From NCBI GenBank assembly GCA_015056205.1, contig SVGS01000002.1:62001-126000 (forward strand): a DNA stretch of 64,000 nucleotides, read 5' to 3'. The notes under the pieces were generated by a model, which was given only the letters and a program-made list of their open reading frames with translations, was not told the DNA's origin and did no database searches. Every line of letters begins with the position of its first letter. The first letter of the stretch is position 1. Positions 41,570 through 49,833 of the stretch are shown here, piece after piece. Made by a program: the position numbers and the translations under genes. The DNA is from Clostridiales bacterium (lineage in GTDB: Bacteria; Bacillota; Clostridia; Christensenellales; Aristaeellaceae).

Positions 41570-41847
41570 CCTTCCTTCTGCTTTTTCAGATACTCCGCCA
41601 TGCACTCCCCGATCACTTTTTCAGTTTCCTCCTGCGGAACGCTGAACTGATGCAGGGTAAACGGCATCACCTTCAGGGCCGTCTCTCTCACAGAGTTTTC
41701 CTCATTCCAGACCGAATCGTCGCATTTCTTAAATTCGTCGTCCAGTACCGTTAAAAAAAGAGGCATGCGGAACAGCTTCACATACCGAATGACCGTCTCA
41801 TTCTCCGCCACCGCCTCCAGAAACTGTTGTCTTCCCTTCGCGCTCAT
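41566..41847 (-). CDS. Small hypothetical protein
   Basis: 93 residues, mixed charge, mostly helical by composition, without a signal peptide or recognised motif. GGGGAGG stands upstream, and its TGA overlaps the ATG of the GH43-like gene, so the two are translationally coupled. That overlap is the best evidence that it is real. Function unknown; a regulatory or accessory role for the glycosidase is only a guess. Confidence 0.55.
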   Translation of the reverse strand: MSAKGRQQFLEAVAENETVIRYVKLFRMPLFLTVLDDEFKKCDDSVWNEENSVRETALKVMPFTLHQFSVPQEETEKVIGECMAEYLKKQKEG

Positions 41848-41892
41848 GTTGATTCAGACCTCCCCTGTCGTTTTTTTGCATGTTTTTTCAAA

Positions 41893-41928
41893 GCCGGCGG
41901 ACTCAAACCCGGAAATCCTCCCGCCGGC
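41893..41928 (-). other. Stem-loop between the XRE regulator and the small gene
   Basis: 8-bp perfect arms GCCGGCGG/CCGCCGGC with a 20-nt loop. On the minus strand only TTT follows the stem, so termination is at best partial. Confidence 0.4.
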
Positions 41929-41960
41929 CCTCCCGGATCCGTCCGCGCCCCGCGGCGCCG

Positions 41961-42512
41961 CTATTCGTTTTCGGGAAAGAGGATCCCGATGGTCAGCTGT
42001 CCCCCCAGCGCCCTGGCGATTCTTTCCAGCGTGGAAACAGCCGGATTCGCTAAGCCCCGCTCGATTCTGGAGATATCCGCCTGATCGATCCCCGTAGCGG
42101 CTGAAAGCTGCTTCTGTGACATGCCGCTCCGCGACCGTGCGGCTGCGACCGCGGCCGCGGCCGCCGCTGAGGCAGGCGCGCCCGAAGCGGATTCCGCTGA
42201 AACGGAAGCGCCCGGGGCGGATCCCTTCCCGGCCGGCGCCGCCGCCCGGCGGGCCGCGGGTTTCTTTTTATGGGGCGTTTCCCCATCCTCATAGATTATC
42301 TCGGTTTCCAGATCCAGCTCGTCATTCCAGATGATGCCGTAATCACCCATGAGCGTACCGGAAAGAAAGAGTTCACGATCCTCCAGTTCCCGCAGCTGCG
42401 GATACCTGTCAAAAAGCACGGCGATGTCGTAACGCCTGACTCTGCCGTCCTGGAACGTGACCTCAAGGACGGTTCCCTCCAGGAATTTCAGACCGGTTGC
42501 CTTGTGCTGCAT
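41961..42512 (-). CDS. DUF2442-XRE fusion transcriptional regulator
   Basis: 183 residues from MQHKATG; GGAGGGG lies 6 nt upstream. N-terminal DUF2442 domain (about 10-80; LEVTFQDGRVRRYDIAVLF, LSGTLMGDYGIIWNDELDL), then a long Ala/Ser/Gly/Pro linker (about 85-125), and an XRE/HigA-like helix-turn-helix (SQKQLSAATGIDQADISRIERG, 130-183). DUF2442 is usually a small partner in toxin-antitoxin-like pairs, here joined to the DNA-binding part. It is divergent from the CARF/HEPN-type gene and could control that promoter (inference). The low-complexity linker is unusual. Confidence 0.8.
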   Translation of the reverse strand: MQHKATGLKFLEGTVLEVTFQDGRVRRYDIAVLFDRYPQLRELEDRELFLSGTLMGDYGIIWNDELDLETEIIYEDGETPHKKKPAARRAAAPAGKGSAPGASVSAESASGAPASAAAAAAVAAARSRSGMSQKQLSAATGIDQADISRIERGLANPAVSTLERIARALGGQLTIGILFPENE

Positions 42513-42666
42513 ATTCCACCCCTCCATGATCGATGCGTTTCCGTATGCGGCGGATTGCGTTCCTGTGATTTTCATGGTTGAATATTATTATCCGGTTTCA
42601 GTCCCTGATCTGTCAACTGCTTTTTTCAGTCCGGAGCCGCGATGATCCCGGAAAAGAAACGCGGTC

Positions 42667-42695
42667 TTGCATCGCATTTCGTTTTCCCGTATAAT
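42667..42695 (+). promoter_or_regulatory. Promoter of the CARF/HEPN-type gene
   Basis: TTGCAT (42667-42672), 17-nt spacer, TATAAT (42690-42695), leader about 70 nt. Confidence 0.7.
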
Positions 42696-42771
42696 GAACA
42701 GCAGGAAAACCCGATCTTTTCGTTTATCAACCGCGGCTGCGTCTGAAACTAATACAGGAGGATTGATCACA

Positions 42772-44634
42772 ATGTCCCGGAATATTCTTTTGACATCTCT
42801 GAGCGCGGCGCAAAGCACTCCGCCGGTGCGCTATTTCTCCCTGCGGAATGAATTCGGTTTCGATTACTGTGACGCGCTTCTGGATGCGGAAGCCAGCATC
42901 AAATCCATGCTGGCCCGGTATCAGATCGATGATATTTTCATCTTCGGCGGGGACGGCTCCTTTCACGAAGGCGAGGATCTGAAAACCTTCCCTCTCCAGC
43001 ACGGAAGAACCCTTTATTCCGCAGACAGCTCTTCCCTTTCCACCTTCGGCCTGCTTCAGACCCGGATCGCCCAGTATGCCGACGAACTGACCCCGGCTCC
43101 GGAAGCGGAAGACGGCCTTCCGTCCCGGGAAACGCAGGAGAGGCTGATTCGCTTTATCCATGATTTCCAGGAAGGAGACGACGAACTGAAGGGCAAAAAA
43201 TTCAACCGGCTCTTTGATGCCCTCGCTCAGAACGGCGAGGCCTATGGCCGTTTCCGGGATGCGCTCTCCGAAAAGTTCCCGGAGATGAGCGACCCCTCCG
43301 GTTCCTGCGCGAAATGGATTAAAAGTTATCTTTATTCGGAACTGAAGCCTTCCGGCAAGCTTGAGCTGCTGCCGGTAAACGAAGGAACCAGCCTCTGCCT
43401 GATTTCGGAGCAGGAGATGATCGAAGGCGGAAACTGGGTTAAAAGCATGATGGCGATGCAGGATACCATTCTCCAGAACGACGAGGATTTCAACCTGTAT
43501 GTTTCGCTGAACAGCGACGACGCCTCGGATACCTTCATCGTCATGACCATCCTGGATCTCCTGGTTTCCAGGCCGGGAAAACAGGTCCGGCTGAAAAAGA
43601 TTTTCACCGTACGCGGCTCAGCGACGAATCTCGCCGGAAGCATCCGCGACGACACGGACGGCTTCGGGGTTACGGAGCTAACCCATGCGATCCACGCCTT
43701 CCTGAATTACGGCAAGGCGGATATGATCGTGAAGCTCTGGGAAGAGAGCGGAGTACACAATGAAAGCATTGCCGGCATGATCTATGCCATGCGCCATGTG
43801 GATGTCGGGCTTTCCATGTGCAATCTGTCGGAAATGGAACAGGGAATTCTCCGTCTGCGCCAGCTGCTCAGGGATGAAAAGCTCTGGCGGGATTTCGGCA
43901 ACAGCGGCATGCTCTTCAGCGTAATTGCGGAAAACATTCTGGAAGACTATGGGCCGCTTCTGCAGGGCGACGGGGATATTCCTTTCATCGATCTGGTGAA
44001 ATGGGCTTACCGGCACCAGTTTTATCAGCAGACCCTGACGCTGATCGAGTCCAAGGCTCCGGATTCGCTGGTTCAGTCCGGGATCTTCTATTACTGCAAT
44101 GACGAAAATCAGGTGGAGGAGGTCACCCGGCAGTTCGCGCAGCGGCGGCTGGAACTGAGGCCCCAGGAATTCTTTAAAATGGATGAGATCGATCACTATT
44201 TCATCAAGGCCTGTGACCGCGCTGCCGTCCGGGCCCGGGGAATCCGCAGCACGGATTCGCAGCGTGCGTACGCCGATCTGAGAACGCAGTCCCTCGATGG
44301 CACGGATTCCACGATGATCCAGGGCTACACCGTCTGCGATCATGTTGAAACGCTGAACAATGCCCTGTACGCGTATTACCATATCGGCGAAATGCGCAAC
44401 AAAATCAGTCACGCGGATGCTGATGCAATGAACGAGAACCGGCTGATCGTATCGGAAAGCGATGAAAGCTCCGCCCTCGTCAGGATGAAGGAGAGCATCG
44501 ATTTCTTCATCGCCAGCTATGAGAAAGCGATGGCAGAGGTGCAGGGCAAAAATCCGAATGTCATCCTCATCTCCTCCGCCGAGGTTCGGACAGCCGCGGA
44601 CCACATGAAGTTTGCCACCCGCAGGAACGGATGA
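42772..44634 (+). CDS. CARF/HEPN-type protein related to TM1812/Csx1 (no CRISPR array nearby)
   Basis: 620 residues from MSRNILL; AGGAGG lies 10 nt upstream. The N-terminal part starts with a Rossmann-like strand (NILLTSLSAA) and has IDDIFIFGGDGS near 52-63. A second core follows (FNLYVSLNSDDASDTFIVMT, about 240-259; KIFTV, then a helix ending LNYGKAD), as in the CARF domains of TM1812/Csx1 proteins that sense cyclic oligoadenylate. The C-terminal helical region contains GEMRNKISHAD with Arg542-x4-His547, the HEPN ribonuclease motif. By family logic it would be a ligand-activated RNase. No cas gene or repeat array is in the window. The assignment rests on motif and layout, so alternatives such as another two-domain stress protein remain. 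Confidence 0.65.
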   Translation: MSRNILLTSLSAAQSTPPVRYFSLRNEFGFDYCDALLDAEASIKSMLARYQIDDIFIFGGDGSFHEGEDLKTFPLQHGRTLYSADSSSLSTFGLLQTRIAQYADELTPAPEAEDGLPSRETQERLIRFIHDFQEGDDELKGKKFNRLFDALAQNGEAYGRFRDALSEKFPEMSDPSGSCAKWIKSYLYSELKPSGKLELLPVNEGTSLCLISEQEMIEGGNWVKSMMAMQDTILQNDEDFNLYVSLNSDDASDTFIVMTILDLLVSRPGKQVRLKKIFTVRGSATNLAGSIRDDTDGFGVTELTHAIHAFLNYGKADMIVKLWEESGVHNESIAGMIYAMRHVDVGLSMCNLSEMEQGILRLRQLLRDEKLWRDFGNSGMLFSVIAENILEDYGPLLQGDGDIPFIDLVKWAYRHQFYQQTLTLIESKAPDSLVQSGIFYYCNDENQVEEVTRQFAQRRLELRPQEFFKMDEIDHYFIKACDRAAVRARGIRSTDSQRAYADLRTQSLDGTDSTMIQGYTVCDHVETLNNALYAYYHIGEMRNKISHADADAMNENRLIVSESDESSALVRMKESIDFFIASYEKAMAEVQGKNPNVILISSAEVRTAADHMKFATRRNG

Positions 44635-44637
44635 TTC

Positions 44638-44665
44638 CACGAAATTCAGGACACGAAATTCAGGA
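44638..44665 (+). repeat. 14-bp perfect tandem duplication before the SH3-like gene
   Basis: CACGAAATTCAGGA occurs twice in direct tandem just after the CARF/HEPN stop. The second copy supplies the first bases of the AGGAAAGG ribosome site of the next gene. Confidence 0.8.
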
Positions 44666-44679
44666 AAGGATGAATGATT

Positions 44680-45351
44680 ATGAAAAAAGCAATTTGTCTC
44701 CTTCTTTCACTTCTGATGCTGATGGGCTGTGTGACCGGCCTGGCCGAAAGCACAAAGGAAGAGCCGCTGTTCCTGATCATCCGGGAAGGGAAAACGGCGA
44801 AGGTGTTTCAGGCCCCGGGCGACGGGCAGGCGATCGACACACTGAAAGCCGGGCAGTTCTGCGGCCTGATCGAGGAAACCACGAGCGGCGGTTCCGCCTG
44901 GTATTATGTGTTCTACCTGAGCAGCGATAAAAAAGGCTGCCTGGGATATATCGCGGCCGGCGACGCGGAAAAGCTGAGCGAGGACGACGTGGCGGCGCTG
45001 CTGGCGGACCCGGACAAGGCCGACAGCCTGCTCGATCTGATCTCCGCCCTGCTTGATTCGGAAGAGGAACAGACCGCCGGATCCAATCAGTCCGGCGGCA
45101 GCGGCCGCCGGGCGAAGATCCGGAAGGGGCTGCAGATGCTGAAAACCGCGGCGCAGAAAGTGCTTCAGTCGAAGGCCGTGGAACGCCTGCGGAACCGGGT
45201 CGGCGGCGGCAAGATCGTGGACAGGGTGAAGAACCGGATCAGCAACCTCAAAGAAAAGGTGAAGAACCTGTCGAAGAATGAAAAGGTTCAGAATCTCACA
45301 AAGGATGTTCTTGACGCGATCGTCAAGGACCTGCTGTCGGAGACCAACTGA
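44680..45351 (+). CDS. Secreted or lipid-anchored SH3-like protein with basic helical tail
   Basis: 223 residues from ATG 44680 (an ATG 6 nt earlier is too near AGGAAAGG). The signal peptide ends LLMLMGCVTGLA; LMGC could be a lipobox, or cleavage could follow GLA. Residues about 30-95 resemble a bacterial SH3 domain (AKVFQAPGDGQAIDTLKAGQF, GYIAAGDAEKL), commonly a cell-wall binding module. Residues 130-223 are strongly basic and helical (LRNRVGGGKIVDRVKNRI, LKEKVKNLSK), perhaps coiled coil. It heads a three-gene run of exported proteins. Function unknown. Confidence 0.65.
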   Translation: MKKAICLLLSLLMLMGCVTGLAESTKEEPLFLIIREGKTAKVFQAPGDGQAIDTLKAGQFCGLIEETTSGGSAWYYVFYLSSDKKGCLGYIAAGDAEKLSEDDVAALLADPDKADSLLDLISALLDSEEEQTAGSNQSGGSGRRAKIRKGLQMLKTAAQKVLQSKAVERLRNRVGGGKIVDRVKNRISNLKEKVKNLSKNEKVQNLTKDVLDAIVKDLLSETN

Positions 45352-45404
45352 CAGGGCCGGAATTCATGATTCGTTGTTAATACACTGAAAGGGCTTTAAA
45401 CATA

Positions 45405-47741
45405 ATGCCTTCAGACATTCTCCGCAAGAGGATCATCAGTTTTCTGGTGATTCTCCTGCTTGTTTTCGGATGGGTCTGCGGTGCGGCGGCGGCCGGGAAA
45501 AGCACCCTGACCCGGCAGTACGGCGAGTATCTGTTTACCAAGGTTTCCAACCCGTCCACGGGGTCCGGAAAGCCCGACGGAATCAACACGAACGACGTCA
45601 CCGGCTTTCCGGCGAACCGGCTGAACAGTTACGCCTGGGCGGTCGCCTCCCGCGGGGATTATATCTATATCGGAACCAACCGTACCCTTTTCGGCTCCGC
45701 GCTCAACGCCGTCACCGAGCTGGTGCAGAAGGAGAACGCGGGCATTTCCCCCGGGCAGGTCGGAAATGCCGTCCGGCTTCTTTCCGGCGGGGACGTACCG
45801 GTCAATCTGGCGGATCAGGACTACATTCCCCAGATTATCCGCTTTGACGTCCGGCGTGGCAGAACCAAGGTGATTTTCCGGCCGGGAACCGCGCCGGGCA
45901 AAGACGGCCGCCTGTATTATACCGACCGGGACGGTAAACTCATTCCGGACTCGGATGTATCCTCCGAGGCGGCATCCTTCCGTTCGGTAATCGAGTATAA
46001 GGGCAACCTGTATTTCGGTTCCATCGGCTCCAGTATGCTTCAGCTCATCCGGATCGATGCGCAGGATCACGCGGAGGTCGTGTATCAGTCCCTCGGCCGG
46101 GCCAGCAGTCTGCGGGCCTGCGCCGTCCATGACCCCGGAGACGGAGAACAGCTCTTTTTCGGAGGCCAGGACGGAAATTACCTGCCGTGGCAGCAATATC
46201 AGAAAAGCCATCCGAACGAGCGGGCGCCTCAGCCGATCGTCATCCGCAGCCTCGACCCCGAAACGGCGGGAACGGATCATGAGGACTGGAGCAGCATCGT
46301 TGCGGATTTCAGGGACTTCGGAAAGTATTCCTTTTCCACCGTCTATATCTCCGGCGGCGGCAATGTCTGGGATCTGTGCAGTTACAACGGCCGGCTGTAC
46401 CTGGTTCTCGCCTGCGACGGCGGATGGGCTCTGTTCCGGGGGGAAAAGGGCGGCAGCTCCCCGAATTCCTTCGGCTGGACATGGACGGAAATCGTGGGCG
46501 ACAACGGCCGCTATCCCCTGGCGATGGACAGCCGGATCGCCGGGCTGAACCTGCAGTACGCCCGGGATTACGGCTGCAGCAATTACGCGGCCGCTCTCAC
46601 CGGCACGGGGCTCCTGGAATCCGCCGCGACCCCGTATGTCTACAACGGGAAAATGTATCTTGGGTCCTTTGATAACGCCACCTGCATTCAAAGCCAGACG
46701 GTCATCAAAACGCTGGTCAGCTTCAGGGCCCTGAAAAACGCGAAGGAAAACGGAGCCGCCGGGCCGACGCTGACCCAGATTTACGCCCCGATCTATGAAG
46801 TGCTTTCCCACCCGCAGCATATCTGGGTGATGGACCGGGACGAAAGCATTCAGGCGGTGAACAGCGCAAACGCGCTGCTGAACGGCACGACGAACGATTA
46901 TGTATGGCGTTTTATCGAGCATGAGGGAAAGCTGTATACCGGAACCTTTGACGCCTCGACCGCATATATTTACTTCCTGAATCCCCTGTTCCTGACACGG
47001 ATGCTGTCGAATATGCGGAACGGCGGAAACCGCATTCCGGTCAATCTGGAAAAATCTCTGGACGGAATCTTTGCGGGAGAACTGCGTGATCTGCTGGAGG
47101 AGCTGCCGGAGCTGTCGCAGTCGGGTCTGCTGCAGGCCGGCGATTCCCGCACGAGGGTCCGTAAAGCCGCCGTGGCCGCTTCGGAAGCGTTTGACAGTCT
47201 CTGGAAGAACGGGGATGTACTGGAGAAGCTGCTGGAAAAAATGAAAGTGCTGAAAACCAGCCTGGGCGGCATCCGGGCCTCTGATCTGCCCTGGATTCCG
47301 AAGGAAGCCGGAAACATGATCGACTGGCTCGTCCGCTTTGCCGATCCCGAAGGACTGGAATACTGGATCAAAGCGCGGAAGCTTGCCACGCAGGCTGAAA
47401 CCGGTTTTGATATACTGGTTACGGACGACGGCGTCAACTGGCAAAAAATCACCGGCGACGGACTCAGGGACCGCTACAACTACGGCGCAAGAACCTTTAC
47501 GATCTTCAACGGAGAGCTTTACGTGGGAACGGCGAATCCCTACTACGGCGCCCAGCTGTGGAAGCTGCGCAATGTCACCGCCCCCCTGCCGGTTCCCAAA
47601 ACCGGCGACAGCGGGAACCCCTTCCTGTGGGCAGGGCTTCTCCTGCTGGGCCTGCTGGGACTGGCCGCGGCGGGCCGGATGAACCGGTCCCGCAGACATA
47701 TCCGGAAGAAAGCGGAACAGGAGGAGGAGAAAAAAACATGA
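45405..47741 (+). CDS. Large wall-anchored propeller-like surface protein
   Basis: 778 residues. N-terminal signal peptide (about 1-30; LVILLLVFGWVCGAAAAG). The C-terminus carries a sortase-type signal, VPKTGDSG followed by a hydrophobic helix (WAGLLLLGLLGLAAAG) and a basic tail, a variant of LPXTG. The ectodomain has recurrent short strands ending in YIGTN, LYFGSIG, MYLGSF, LYTGTF and LYVGTA, which suggests a beta-propeller of about seven blades, interrupted by a helical insert (about 550-650). Role unknown; adhesion or glycan binding is plausible. The ribosome site (AAAGGG) is weak and distant, so the start is less certain. Its TGA overlaps the next ATG. Confidence 0.7.
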   Translation: MPSDILRKRIISFLVILLLVFGWVCGAAAAGKSTLTRQYGEYLFTKVSNPSTGSGKPDGINTNDVTGFPANRLNSYAWAVASRGDYIYIGTNRTLFGSALNAVTELVQKENAGISPGQVGNAVRLLSGGDVPVNLADQDYIPQIIRFDVRRGRTKVIFRPGTAPGKDGRLYYTDRDGKLIPDSDVSSEAASFRSVIEYKGNLYFGSIGSSMLQLIRIDAQDHAEVVYQSLGRASSLRACAVHDPGDGEQLFFGGQDGNYLPWQQYQKSHPNERAPQPIVIRSLDPETAGTDHEDWSSIVADFRDFGKYSFSTVYISGGGNVWDLCSYNGRLYLVLACDGGWALFRGEKGGSSPNSFGWTWTEIVGDNGRYPLAMDSRIAGLNLQYARDYGCSNYAAALTGTGLLESAATPYVYNGKMYLGSFDNATCIQSQTVIKTLVSFRALKNAKENGAAGPTLTQIYAPIYEVLSHPQHIWVMDRDESIQAVNSANALLNGTTNDYVWRFIEHEGKLYTGTFDASTAYIYFLNPLFLTRMLSNMRNGGNRIPVNLEKSLDGIFAGELRDLLEELPELSQSGLLQAGDSRTRVRKAAVAASEAFDSLWKNGDVLEKLLEKMKVLKTSLGGIRASDLPWIPKEAGNMIDWLVRFADPEGLEYWIKARKLATQAETGFDILVTDDGVNWQKITGDGLRDRYNYGARTFTIFNGELYVGTANPYYGAQLWKLRNVTAPLPVPKTGDSGNPFLWAGLLLLGLLGLAAAGRMNRSRRHIRKKAEQEEEKKT

Positions 47742-49081
47742 AAAAAAGAGGAATTGCCTGGCTTCTGGCTCTGATGATGATTCTGCCGCTGTGCGCGCAG
47801 GCGGAATCGGGCTGGACCTGCCCGAACTGCGGTCAGACCGGGAACACGGGAAACTTCTGTCCCAACTGTGCCGCGGCGAAGCCGGACGGGGAATGGACCT
47901 GTCCGAACTGCGGCCAGGCGGGAAACACGGGGAATTACTGCAGCAACTGCGCCGCCCCGCGGGACGGCGGATCCGCCGCGGCGCCGGCAGCAGCTGCCCC
48001 GGCAGCGGATCCGACCCTGGAACAGATTCCGGGAGAAACGGAACGGGTTAAGGCAATCCCCACCGCCGTCAGCGCGTCCAGCTTCATCAGCAACAAGAGT
48101 AATCCCGGCCTCTGGAACCCGACCAACGCGGCGGACGGAAACGAAACCACCTGCTGGCAGTTTTCAGCGAAAAAGGGGCTGAAGGGCAAGTCCTGGCTCC
48201 GGCTGGATTACGACTATGGCGCCGTCGTGGACGAGATCTGGTTCAAGAACGGCTTCTGGGCGGTGAACGATAAGGGCAAGGATCAGTATCCGATCAACGC
48301 CCGTCTGAAAGCGGTCAAGGTGGAATTCCTGTATGCGGGAGAATCGAAGTTCCGCGATCCGGCCAGTCTCACTCTGGCGGACGAAAGCCGGAACGGATGG
48401 CAGCAGTTCTCCGTCGGTCATCATGAGAACGTGGTGCAGGTCCGCGTGGCCGTGGTCTCGGTCTATAAGGGAAGCTCCTTCCCGAACGATGTCTGTCTTT
48501 CCGAAGTGATGATGGTTCGTCACGCGTCCGCGGCATCGGCCATGAGCCCGCAGGGAAATCAGGCGGCGGTGGTCTATGAAAGCCGGCCGGACATCACCGG
48601 CGTCGGGCTGCTGGACAAAATCGCGACCCGCAGCGGCCCCGGAACAAATTTTGAAGAACCCGGAACCTTCTTCCCGAACACCTGGAAGACCGAAACGGTG
48701 CTGGTGATGAAAAAGAGCTTCGCCAACGGCGTCTGGTGGGTCCAGGTCGATTTCCGGAACGGGTCCAAGGGCCACTACCGGGTATGGACCGGCGCCAAGC
48801 GGGTGGATGTGGATCTGAACCGGGTGCCGGAAGACCGATGGAGCTCCGAGTGCGACATCACTCCCACGAACGATGTACGGCTCGGGCCGGGCGGGGACTA
48901 CGCAAAATCGGCATATCCCATCACCCGCTACGCGGTCGGAAACATCTTTGCGCAGGAAAACGGATACGTGGATGTGGAATACTGGTACGAGGACGACGGC
49001 TACGACGGATCCCACCGGGTGTGGATTCCGGCGGACTGCGTGTTCAATCTCTGGAACGGGGATCATTCCGGAGAAACATAA
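47738..49081 (+). CDS. Secreted zinc-ribbon/discoidin-like/SH3 protein
   Basis: 447 residues; ATG overlaps the previous stop, with GAGGAGG upstream. Signal peptide 1-22. Two tandem zinc ribbons follow directly (WTCPNCGQTGNTGNFCPNC, about 26-44, and a near copy at 53-71), a motif normally cytoplasmic. An Ala/Pro linker leads to a discoidin-like (NADase-type glycan-binding) domain at about 105-260 (NPTNAADGNETTCWQFSAK, SWLRLDYDYGAVVDEIWF). Two SH3-like modules end the protein (LLDKIATRSGPGTNFEEPG, NDVRLGPGGDYAKSAYP). The parts suggest wall or glycan binding. Coupled translation suggests it works with the wall-anchored protein upstream. Confidence 0.75.
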   Translation: MKKRGIAWLLALMMILPLCAQAESGWTCPNCGQTGNTGNFCPNCAAAKPDGEWTCPNCGQAGNTGNYCSNCAAPRDGGSAAAPAAAAPAADPTLEQIPGETERVKAIPTAVSASSFISNKSNPGLWNPTNAADGNETTCWQFSAKKGLKGKSWLRLDYDYGAVVDEIWFKNGFWAVNDKGKDQYPINARLKAVKVEFLYAGESKFRDPASLTLADESRNGWQQFSVGHHENVVQVRVAVVSVYKGSSFPNDVCLSEVMMVRHASAASAMSPQGNQAAVVYESRPDITGVGLLDKIATRSGPGTNFEEPGTFFPNTWKTETVLVMKKSFANGVWWVQVDFRNGSKGHYRVWTGAKRVDVDLNRVPEDRWSSECDITPTNDVRLGPGGDYAKSAYPITRYAVGNIFAQENGYVDVEYWYEDDGYDGSHRVWIPADCVFNLWNGDHSGET

Positions 49082-49113
49082 AAAAACGGGCACACAAAAA
49101 AAGCGCGCCGCCG

Positions 49114-49151
49114 AAAAAAACTCCGGCCGGAATGTCCGGCCGGAGTTTTTT
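49114..49151. terminator. Bidirectional intrinsic terminator
   Basis: 11-bp stem CTCCGGCCGGA (49121-49131) with its complement (49135-49145), 3-nt loop, A7 before and T6 after. It serves both the zinc-ribbon gene (plus) and the convergent small secreted gene (minus). Confidence 0.9.
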
Positions 49152-49159
49152 AATCCGGA

Positions 49160-49636
49160 TTATGCTTCGGGATGCATCAGGAACAGGTTAAGGTCGGTCA
49201 CATTTCCGCCTTCACCGGGGAAGAAAACGGACAGGAGGATGTTGCCGTCTTCCAGCAGACAAACGGAGAAATCGCGACCCTTCTCGTCCTTGCCATGCAG
49301 CTCGCCCGCTTCGAAGGTATAGGGCATTTCAATCGTGCGGAACTCGCCTTCCCCGTCCTCAATATCCTGGGTGATCTTCCCTTCGGTAATCACATAGGGC
49401 ATGAAGTTGAAGTCATAGGCATCGAACAGCTTCGACTCGTCGACATATTCCGTGCCGGCAAAGCCAGCCTTCAGCACCCACTGGCCCTGGAACGCCTTTT
49501 CATCCACCGTCGTTTTTTCGTCTTCAACCACCATCTGCGGCATGCTTTCAAAAGTGGGGGGCTCGGTATCCGCCAGCGCGGCGCAGGCCGTGAACAGCAG
49601 GCAAAGGGCCATCAGAATCGCAAACATTTTTTTCAT
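49160..49636 (-). CDS. Small secreted protein of unknown function
   Basis: 158 residues. Signal peptide about 1-22 (MKKMFAILMALCLLFTACAALA); TAC is not a strict lipobox. The mature part is acidic with an early QGQWVLKAGFAG and later strands (PYVITEGKITQDI, FSVCLLEDGNILLSVFF), suggesting a single lipocalin-like or small beta-barrel domain. Similar small exported proteins are common in Clostridia, but I recognise no function. A possible promoter is TGCCAT-N17-TATGAT on the minus strand about 110 nt upstream. It shares a terminator with the gene on the other side. Confidence 0.6.
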   Translation of the reverse strand: MKKMFAILMALCLLFTACAALADTEPPTFESMPQMVVEDEKTTVDEKAFQGQWVLKAGFAGTEYVDESKLFDAYDFNFMPYVITEGKITQDIEDGEGEFRTIEMPYTFEAGELHGKDEKGRDFSVCLLEDGNILLSVFFPGEGGNVTDLNLFLMHPEA

Positions 49637-49802
49637 GACTCAGTCATCCTTTCTCAATCTTCTGTTCAAACCGGACGGCCTCTGTTTCCCAAGGCGCCGT
49701 CTTTTTTCCGTCCGGGTGGTTTTTCATCACGGACACCAGATCATACGTCCGTTCCGGAGCACATGGCACCGGATCGGAAAAAATAAGTTTGAATATGTTT
49801 GA

Positions 49803-49823
49803 ATAAAAGGCAGGCTTCCCGCC
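49803..49823 (-). terminator. Terminator of the methionine-type operon or Rrf2 gene
   Basis: Minus strand GGCGGG-AAG-CCTGCC (one G-U pair) followed by TTTTATT, 11 nt after the Rrf2 stop codon. Confidence 0.55.
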
Positions 49824-49833
49824 GGAACGGGGA

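Noticed and set aside
42513-44673. CRISPR array near the CARF/HEPN-type gene
   Set aside because: No regularly spaced repeats were seen here or elsewhere in the window, and no cas gene was recognised.
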